NCBI GenBank assembly: GCA_022836615.1
Contig: MU405211.1
Span: 310,001 to 374,000, forward strand
Direction of reading: 5' to 3'
Origin: Annulohypoxylon bovei var. microspora
Taxonomy: Eukaryota > Ascomycota > Sordariomycetes > Xylariales > Hypoxylaceae
Length of the DNA: 64,000 nucleotides
A program made the position numbers and the translations under genes. This document shows positions 56,670-64,000 of the stretch, one piece after another (position 1 is the stretch's first letter; every line of letters begins with the position of its first letter). The notes beneath the pieces are model-generated. The model was not told the DNA's origin. It made no database searches and worked only from the letters and a program-made list of their open reading frames with translations.

Positions 56670-57997
56670 ATGATTCTCAGGTATCGCCGCTTCAGGCGTA
56701 ACTATCTGCGCCCGATCTTATTCGTCCTATTCTTCCTCTTCACCATTGATGCCGTGCTCCTCGTGCGCCGTCGTCCGAATACCTATCGAGCGAACCTAAA
56801 CGACATTGACCGACGATCACCCTCTTCTCCGACGGGCAACAGAACGGTGTTTATCGCATCGGTACATAGGAACACGGAACTGATACAAAGGTCAGCATGG
56901 AATCAGGCCGTACTAGATCTGGTCGATTATCTAGGCCCGGAGAACGTTCATGTGTCAGCTGTTGAATCGGGGTCCCAGGAGGGAACGAAAGAGGCGCTGA
57001 TGGATTTGAAGACGGCGCTCGACGAGAGATCGGCTTCAAATACGGTCAGCTTGGGATTGACGGTATGGGAGCAGTTGGAAGAGATTGACACGAGGCCGCC
57101 GCCCGGTTCGCGAGAGCCCGGTTGGATTTGGAACGTTGCTGAAAGTCAATTCGAATTGCGCCGCATACCCTACCTTGCCAAGGTTCGCAACCAGGCCATG
57201 GAGCCGCTTAAGCAGCTGCAGAGTGAGGGAAGAAAGTTTGACAAGGTCCTCTGGCTGAACGATGTCGTATTTGACGTATGACCCCATACCCCTCGAGGCT
57301 ACTGCTAGAATAATTAAACGACTAACGCTGAACAATCTAGACTGAGGACATTGTCACACTATTCAACACTCGCGACAATAACTACGCAGCCGCATGTTCC
57401 ATGGACTACAAAGTATCGCCTCTGTACTACGACACGTTTGCCCTTCGGGACGACACGGGTCTAAAGACGATATCCCTTCATTGGCCGTGGTTCCAATCTC
57501 CTACCTCGAGGGCATCGGCCGAGCGTAACGCGCCTATTCGTGTAAAATCGTGCTGGAACGGAATTGTAGCTTTCGATTCGGCGCCCTTCTATGCCAATCC
57601 GCCGCTAGAGTTCCGCGGTATCGACGATACCCTGGCGGACCTACATCTAGAGGGCTCTGAATGTTGTCTGATCCACGCGGACAACTACCTCACCTCTGAG
57701 AAGGGAGTATGGCTGAACCCAAACGTCCGCGTCAGCTATGGCGTTAAGGCGTATTACCAGATCCGGACGAACCGGTTCCCCAACCCTTTCTGGGCAGTGG
57801 TGGGTGCGTGGATCAACCGGCTTTACAGTTGGCACGTCGGCATCCAGAGTCGATTAGAGAACCGGGTGGTCCAGAGCAGGATGGAACAATGGCAGCTCGA
57901 AACCCCAGACGGGGACCTGCCGCGATACGAGCCCGGAGAGGCATGTCTCATCAACGAGATGCAAATAATGTGGTCGAACGGATGGAAACACTTGTAA
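56670..57997 (+). CDS. CAP59/CMT1-type alpha-1,3-mannosyltransferase (GT69)
   Basis: Two exons, 56670-57275 and 57341-57997 (65-bp intron), 420 residues. It is a type II membrane protein: a short Arg-rich cytosolic tail and a hydrophobic anchor at residues 15-33 (RPILFVLFFLFTIDAVLLV), followed by a lumenal domain. Conserved blocks are RTVFIASVHRNTELI, KVLWLNDVVFDTEDIVTL (acidic metal-binding region), KSCWNGIVAFDSAPF and SECCLIHADNYLT. These match the cryptococcal CMT1/CAP59 family, Golgi mannosyltransferases. Many ascomycetes carry several copies; their products include cell-wall and glycolipid mannans rather than a capsule. The intron falls within the acidic motif. Donor and acceptor in the present species are unknown. 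Confidence 0.9.
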
Positions 57998-58656
57998 GAT
58001 GTGTACAAGGTATAGATAAAAGGAACTGGCTGGAAGAAAAATGCTTTTTGTAAAATACCCAAACCCCTAGACATTGAATCGAGTTTTGATTCTCGACTCG
58101 CTTCTTGATGGCCTAATTGATGACTCGAAATGAGATTAGCCTCATCACAATATGAAATAGTAAACCATTCATATGAACCTTGGAAGCTTCAGTGACAAAA
58201 CTACTCCACATGACCTCGATCTACCGTTGCTTGTACTTTCCTATTGCTAGTCACCTCGTGGTTACCACGGCCGTTTCAATTGAGGTATCAATGGGGGATT
58301 TTGAAATATTAGTAGGCTGTACTATTCGTATAGGGTTGCTACTTAAGGGTATATAATATCGTCTACCCTATCATCTATGCAAGATGACCGTCTACCTGGT
58401 GCCTACCACGCCACCTGCTCTGTAAATGCGAGCCTAATATATTTGCTACCCATCCTAGAATGCAAAAAAGTGTACACTTCAACGCAATACGGGACGTATC
58501 TAAACCACCCCAAGAAGTCAAGAAGTCAACGCAAACGCCATTATCGTGATATCGCGGCAATGAAACCCCCCACACACTTCTTACAGTTCAGATCAACACA
58601 ATTACCCCCTCGCTCCTTTTTCGATTCGAAGGTTTGCCCGCCGGTTAGCTAGCTCT
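57998..58656. other. Intergenic between convergent genes
   Basis: This is the 3' flanks of the mannosyltransferase (plus) and the PXMP4 homologue (minus). No gene is seen. Confidence 0.5.
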
Positions 58657-59367
58657 TCATTTGTTGTGCCAGATAAAATTCCTCAATCCATCCCAGGTGT
58701 CGGACTGCTGGTAGATATACGTCATGCTGCTCCGCAGCGAGGGCTGCAGCTCCTCCGGGTGGTACCGGAACACGTGCATGACGGCGGCCCACGACGTCGC
58801 CGCGAACACCGGCCACGCGTAGTACGATATCAGCTCGGAGACCTCGGGGCTCGACACGAACGGCAGCCCGCCGCCAGCGCCCCCCTGAGCCGCCGGCTTA
58901 ACCGCCAGGCGCGCGAGCGCCAGCACCACGCGCGCGAACACGTACACGACGATCTGCTGGTTGACGTTCGAGATCTTGCCGGTCTTCTTGCTGCGGCCGC
59001 CGAACACGGCGTAGCCGCCGAGCAGGCCGGCGAGGAAGGTGTCGTAGCGGCCCTCCTTGCCGGGGGTGGCGCCCCAGCGCTTGAGCGCGTAGCACGTCAG
59101 CTTGTAGATGAGGGCGAAGCGCGCGAGGTTCTGGGCGTGGGTGCGCGTGGCGCGGAACACGAGCGAGGCCTTCTGCCGCAGCGTCCCCGGCCGGAACAGG
59201 AACACCATCACCAGCGCGTGCGGGAACCGCACCTTGGCCCCGTACACCGCGCCGTTGCGCGCCCCCTTCACGATCGCGAGGACGTCGTGGTACGCGGGGT
59301 CCTGCACGATGCGCTCCAGCGCCGCTTTGGCGCTTTCGAGCGCGGGGGGGAGGGTGAGGGCGGACAT
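58657..59367 (-). CDS. Peroxisomal membrane protein 4 (PXMP4/PMP24), Tim17 family
   Basis: An intronless 236-residue frame. The blocks VKGARNGAVYGAKVRFPHALVM and FLFRPGTLRQK, and the central glycine-rich GLLGGYAVFGG, match PXMP4/PMP24 of the Tim17/Tim22/Tim23 superfamily. About four hydrophobic segments are expected. The protein is an integral peroxisomal membrane protein whose exact role is not settled. Almost every codon ends in G or C, giving long spurious frames on the opposite strand. This marks one of the G/C-ended islands of the window. Confidence 0.92.
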   Translation of the reverse strand: MSALTLPPALESAKAALERIVQDPAYHDVLAIVKGARNGAVYGAKVRFPHALVMVFLFRPGTLRQKASLVFRATRTHAQNLARFALIYKLTCYALKRWGATPGKEGRYDTFLAGLLGGYAVFGGRSKKTGKISNVNQQIVVYVFARVVLALARLAVKPAAQGGAGGGLPFVSSPEVSELISYYAWPVFAATSWAAVMHVFRYHPEELQPSLRSSMTYIYQQSDTWDGLRNFIWHNK

Positions 59368-61250
59368 TTTTTGGTGGCGGTGGTGATGGTGGTGGTTGTT
59401 TTGGGAGTTCGGAGGTGGAGAGAAAGGGGACGAGGAATTAGGGGCGAGGAGAGAAGGGAGGCAAGCTCGGTCGGGTTGCGTCGCAAGGGGGAAGCGGCGT
59501 CGTCGGGAATTGGTGTGTTCGGAGATGTTACCGGACCATTGAGGTTATCTAGTAGTCAAACGGGCCGGAATACGACAGATGATAGGGTGTTCGTAAGAGA
59601 TAGAAGAAGCGCATTTTTTCCGGTAGAAGGATGGCTTAAAGCTGACGTTTCTTTTTTGTCGGCCTCGGCAGTAGCACATGTTGTTTCTCGGCTCAAAAGA
59701 AAGCTGGAGCCGGGATTGCAAGATGCGCTAGCGGGTCCCCTGTACAGCTATGACGCAGCAATAACCCGTCCTTCCTTGACGAATTGGAGCTGTGCAATTG
59801 ATGCAATGGGATTATGCAAGGCGTTTGTTTTGCATGTGATCGAGATCCCGATCTTGAACTTTGAGCTCATAACTCATGTATAAGTTAACCTTAACTCTCA
59901 TTTTGCAATTACGTAGCAAATGCAGAGGTGAATTGCTAGCAATAATACCTGTGTAAGAGTTAGCATCTAATTATTAATAGATAAGCTTAAATTCAACGAA
60001 AGCTCAGCACTAATGCGACCCATTCCAAGCCACCCTATCCGTCATACGATGTAAACAAAAAGGCGGATAGAGCTGGCAGACAGCATTGAGCACCTTGAGA
60101 CATTAGCGAGTAATCGAGCGGCTATTACTAGGTATCACTGCTTAACAAAGGCCCTCGCAGTGTAATAGCCAAAATAAATATCCACGACAGACTTAACGAA
60201 AAGTGTCTCGGTATTTTGTTAAAGGCAATCAAATATCATGTTCAATTGTCACTTAAGCTCATTTCTGAGCCTTCAAAATATAATATTGCTGCCGAAAACC
60301 ATGACTAGAAACATTTTATCAAGTCATCAACTTTCTTACCAATAGAATCTTAACGGATCTAAATCGCATGCACAATCTTAGATTAGCTCAATGATTTCTA
60401 GCTGATGTTAAATTTTTATACTGAGCTTGTCACAAGTTAAGACGCATTAAATCCAATTGTAGAGAGAATGTTATCAGTACTTGTCAGAGATGAGTCTTCT
60501 AAACATAACCTCTAAAGCGCTGTAGTTAGTAGTGGGGTGAAGCCCCTCTAGGCACATAGAGAGCACATAGAGAGCGCTGGGGATGAATGCAGACATAGCT
60601 ACAAATCTGGGGAACCCCTACCCTTTAATTAATTAATTGTAATAGGGTTGGCAAAGCGTGGGCAAGGCATAGGTAGGACTTAATGGCAAGTTGTGGATAA
60701 TTATAGACGTGTCAGACCCTTATTGCCAGCTAGTTAACGGTCTGCTGACGACAGCCCTCTTAGCGACTGTTTGACCCCTGGGTGAGGTGAGAAAACAGGA
60801 CCTTTGTACGAAGTATTATCCTTAATTTATTATGGACCAGGTTAATTCAGGAATAGTGATAACCTCTAAAGTAGTTGACCGGGAATTTTCATCAAAGCTA
60901 CCTAGGTATGTAAGTTGTTGGACAGGTAGGCTTAACACTTTACTTTTAGTACTACTGATCGGGGTTGAAGAATTCAGTCTCCTGGGAAAAAGTTGACATG
61001 ATTGATGTCTTGATATTGACCTCAATATTAATCTAAGTCTGGGGACACAATCTTCAAATTAAGACTACGCTTCCATATGCCTGATAATTAACATTGATGG
61101 GTTAGAATATTGAGAATTTTATGATGCTATTGCAAGCTATCCACGTGGGAAATTATCCAATGGCAGCGTTCTTGGCTGCCGTTTTGGGTAATGCAGATCT
61201 ATAAGATTCTCCACAGACCCTCCCATGGTGCCTAGGAACATAGCACTGCC

Positions 61251-61283
61251 AATTCAGCTTGCATTCAGCTTGCATTCAGCTTG
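61251..61283. repeat. 11-bp tandem repeat, three copies
   Basis: The unit CATTCAGCTTG occurs three times head to tail (the first copy begins AATTCAGCTTG). It is non-coding and about 360 bp upstream of the M13 peptidase start. Confidence 0.7.
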
Positions 61284-61559
61284 CTGATGGGCATCTTAGC
61301 CTTCTAGGGCTGGATGCTGCGATCAGGCCCCGTCATAGGGCTATGAGTCCTAGACTTAGATTGCCAAGAGCTGCCAACAATGGCAGTGGCGCCATCATGA
61401 GTTACGAGCCTCTAAGTCGGATGTAAAGCAGCACTTGCATATTACAGACTTGCTAGGATGGGCAGGTATATAACCCACGAGACAACGCCTTGAAATCATA
61501 GAGAAAAAAATTTCTATACCGCTTGGTCTCTTCGACACTTCTAACCTAGATATTTTTCC

Positions 61560-61640
61560 TAGTATCTTTTCCTTTTTTGGTTTATTTTATTTTTATTTCT
61601 TTTTTCCTTTTCCGTCTTTCCTTTTTTTTTCGCCGTCTTT
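61560..61640 (+). promoter_or_regulatory. Pyrimidine-rich leader upstream of the M13 peptidase
   Basis: A run of T and C on the plus strand, including TTTTTTTTTTCGCC, directly precedes the ATG at 61645. Such tracts are common in promoters and 5' UTRs of well-expressed fungal genes. The exact transcription start is not known. Confidence 0.45.
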
Positions 61641-61644
61641 CATC

Positions 61645-64000
61645 ATGTACGCGACGAATTCTTCGGTCTGTCTTTCGGATGCATGTATTAAGGCCTCATC
61701 AACCTTGTACTCCAACCTGAGTCCCAACTTCCAGAATATCGACCCGTGTACCAATTTTGAAGAACGTATGTACCCACCAATCCCGAAGAACTATAGGGAG
61801 AAGTTTGCTGACACCGACTTGCAGTAATTTGCGGCGGCTTCAGGGAGCGTTATGCAGTATCAGAAGTGTCAAGTCAATTTAACGAACAAGTCTTGTTGAC
61901 TGGTGCGAATTATGTCTTTATGAAGAATATTCTCGAGTCACCCTTCGATCCGTCCTTAGTAAATGTACCTACTCAAAACTACCTACTGTATTAACATAAC
62001 AGCTGGTTAACCAAACGCTCAGGGTTCAACCCCTTCAGTTGATGCGGAGAATTTTGAGAAGCTGGTTAAGGGGTATAATACCTGCCTGAACGAAACTGCA
62101 ATTACCGAGCTCGGCGTCCAGCCATTGGTGACATTCCTTGGAAACGTTACCGAGACCTTCCACGTCACGGCAACGGAATACAAAAGCAACAAGGCTTTTG
62201 GGTCCCGCGATCATAAGTCGTTCAGCGAGACTATTGCACACCTCTTCCAATATGGATTAGAACCCTTCTTCGGGATAACCTCTGTTCTCGATCCATTTTA
62301 TCCCGTATGCCCCTTCGCTCTGCCGCTATTCAGAAGTCCTGCTAACTGTGTAGGATACGTATATCCCGGCCATAGCACCTTCGGGACCTCCAATTGGGAC
62401 CTCAGTCTTTGCAGATGAGGAGTTATTAGCGGCATATGAGAAAGTGGTTGCGCAGACATTCGCGAATATTCTGCCAACAAATGAGTCGAGATCTGCTGCT
62501 AAAGAACTGGCTCACGGCTTAGTCCAGCTTGAGGCGAAGGTCGCTTCGGTAGCAGTGGCTAGTGGCCTTACGGTAAGTGGATGATAGGATAATGTTCCCG
62601 GCGTATAAGTCAGAGATCATGTTACTAACTAGAAGATAGGACATAGTGAATGTCATGTCCTTGAACAATGTCACACGGCTAGCTCCAGCGTTTAACTTCG
62701 CTTCGGTAGTCAAACACATCATTCCCTCGCCCGTGAACCGAACGTCATACCCTCATCCGGAATACTCCAACTCAATCTCGAAGATTTTGGCGAATTCCAC
62801 TAAGCCGGCCGTTCAAGCATATTTCTTCTGGCAAGCGATTCTGAACTTCCAAAATACTCTCGATGGACCAGAACTACAGCCTCTGAAGAACTTCATAGAC
62901 ACTGTTAGTGGAAGTGTAAGAACTCCCAGTCCCCCTTTTTTAACTACCACTTCAATATTCTAATACTTTCCTTAGGACCCGAGTCATAGACCTGAAAGAT
63001 GGCGGGCTTGCATGAGCGACACAGACCGGAAGATGGCCTGGTTGCTTAGCAAGCCTTTCGTGGAAGCCAAGTACACGGACGCGGTCGAAAATACCCTCAA
63101 GGAGATGACGACTAGGATCCAAAATCGGCTCGCTAAGAACATCGATCAGATCGAGTGGATGACGGATAGGGTGAAGATGATAGCCAGGCAGAAGGTCGAA
63201 GCTGTCACCCAGAAACTCGGATACCCGCGAGCGGTAAGCGCACATACCTACCAAACTCATCCCAAGCCATACGTGATGTCCTAACAATAGCTATAGTTGC
63301 CCAATATAGATGACGCTGTATCTTTGAGGAACTACTACTCCGACCTCCAAGTCACAGACTCGTACTTCGCCAACGCCATCTCGTACGCGAAGTGGTACTC
63401 CAGGAAGACCGCCCAACTCGTCGGCACCAAGCGCCAGGACAAGGCATGGCCGCAACCTGCCACCAGCTCAGCGCTCACCATCAACGCCTTCTACCTCGCG
63501 CCGGAGAACTCCATGATCATCATCGCCGGCACCCTGCAGCAGCTGCTCTTCGACCCGGGGCTGCCCGCGTACCTGAACTACGGCGCGCTCGGCACCGTGA
63601 TCGGGCACGAGTTCACGCACTCGCTCGACAACAGCGGGCGGCTGTGGGACTCGCGGGGCCGCTTCACCGACCTATGGGACGCAGAATCGGCCGCGAGCTT
63701 CAACAACCGGACCCAATGCCTGGTCCGACAGGTGGGCGGCGACAACGTGACTTTCAGCACGGGCGAGCGGGCGCCGGTCAACGGGACGCTGACGCTGGGC
63801 GAGAACATCGCGGACACGGGGGGCATCAACACGGCGTACGACGCGTGGCAGGACAAGCGGCGCGAGGACCCGGCGTCGGACTTCGACCTGCCCGGGCTCG
63901 CGCCCCGGTTCACGCGCGAGCAGCTGTTCTACGTGTCGGCCGGCCAGTTCTTCTGCGACCGGGCCACCGACGCCGTCAGGGCGAACCTGCTGGTGGCTGA
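61645..64000 (+). CDS. M13 (neprilysin/endothelin-converting enzyme family) zinc metallopeptidase, 3' end missing
   Basis: Seven exons are visible: 61645-61765, 61825-61958, 62023-62304, 62354-62572, 62640-62915, 62976-63233 and 63297 to the edge. This gives about 665 residues; the gene continues beyond 64000. The N-terminal M13 block (CLSDACIKASSTLYSN ... CGGFRERY) lacks its usual Pro-Cys-Glu-Asp and reads DPCTNFEE. The zinc motif is HEFTH at about 534-538, and the third ligand lies in GENIAD with Glu599, preceded by SLDNSGR. It would cleave short oligopeptides at the amino side of hydrophobic residues. A large insert (residues ~80-250) carries Asn-linked glycosylation motifs such as NVT and NET. 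No signal peptide or transmembrane anchor is visible at the chosen start, so an upstream exon or a non-classical location is possible. The last exon is G/C-ended. Confidence 0.88.

Larger units (their letters stand above)
59368..61644. other. Divergent intergenic region with short direct repeat
   Basis: This is about 2.3 kb between the PXMP4 homologue (minus) and the M13 peptidase (plus). It contains three tandem copies of an 11-bp unit at 61251-61283, a doubled GCACATAGAGA near 60555-60576, and a long pyrimidine-rich tract (61560-61640) that probably acts as promoter or leader for the peptidase gene. No supportable coding frame is seen. Confidence 0.55.

Noticed and set aside
58666..59883. 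A 405-codon plus-strand open frame
   Set aside because: It is antisense to the PXMP4 homologue, arises from G/C-ended codons and has low-complexity His/Arg/Ala-rich content without any domain.
63392..64000. A 202-codon plus-strand frame and a 111-codon minus-strand frame at the right edge
   Set aside because: Both are shadows of the M13 peptidase last exon, whose frame carries HEFTH and GENIAD.
1..64000. CRISPR arrays, bacterial operons or prophage features
   Set aside because: The sequence is eukaryotic with spliceosomal introns throughout, and no regularly spaced direct repeats were found.

Overview
This window looks like nuclear DNA from a filamentous ascomycete (Pezizomycotina, most likely a Sordariomycete; a xylarialean species is a guess). 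The reasons are short introns of about 50-160 bp with GT...AG borders, Gal4-type zinc clusters, a Crz1-type calcineurin-responsive factor, a fungal alternative oxidase, PDR-type ABC and anion/cation-symporter MFS transporters, GH7 and CE5 secreted plant-cell-wall enzymes, and many intergenic copies of a TAGGTACCTACC-type tetranucleotide motif. Exon boundaries were worked out by hand from splice signals, reading phase and conserved family motifs. They are predictions, not transcript evidence.

Layout. 1-26.5 kb is accessory: an unknown gene cut by the left edge, an FAD monooxygenase, a GH7 cellulase, a CE5 esterase, an aldo/keto reductase with a hydrophobic N terminus, a small conserved-looking protein, a GST-like protein, a P450, a Dal5/Tna1-type MFS permease, a membrane M19 dipeptidase, a CYP504-like P450, a small-subunit catalase, a small protein with two Gal4-type zinc clusters, and a zinc-free MDR reductase. 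Two degenerate copies of one MITE-like element lie at 13.3 and 26.8 kb. At 27.6-29.8 kb is a Crz1 homologue, followed by a 5.6 kb AT-rich gap with no supportable gene. A full-length PDR ABC transporter (35.3-40.1 kb) and an alternative oxidase (41.2-42.5 kb) come next. From 45 to 59.4 kb the window is mostly conserved housekeeping: eIF3j, Mdm31, Pno1, a Rad60/Esc2-type protein, LSm6, a SAM methyltransferase, a CAP59/CMT1-type mannosyltransferase and PXMP4. The right edge cuts an M13 metallopeptidase.

How the genes might work together. No polyketide or peptide synthase is visible, so no complete secondary-metabolite cluster can be claimed. The run GST - P450 - MFS - M19 dipeptidase - P450 (9.1-20.7 kb) does bring together tailoring families seen in epipolythiodioxopiperazine clusters. 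The GH7 and CE5 enzymes fit lignocellulose attack. The CYP504-like P450 fits phenylacetate breakdown. Crz1, the ABC pump, the alternative oxidase and catalase are all stress-response genes, but nothing in the sequence proves co-regulation.

Most unusual item: the gene at 23493-24322, predicted to encode tandem zinc clusters with exact Gal4 cysteine spacing. An intron sits at the identical position (phase 0, directly before the third cysteine) in each cluster, which suggests intragenic duplication. The protein ends in a coiled coil and has no fungal_trans domain.
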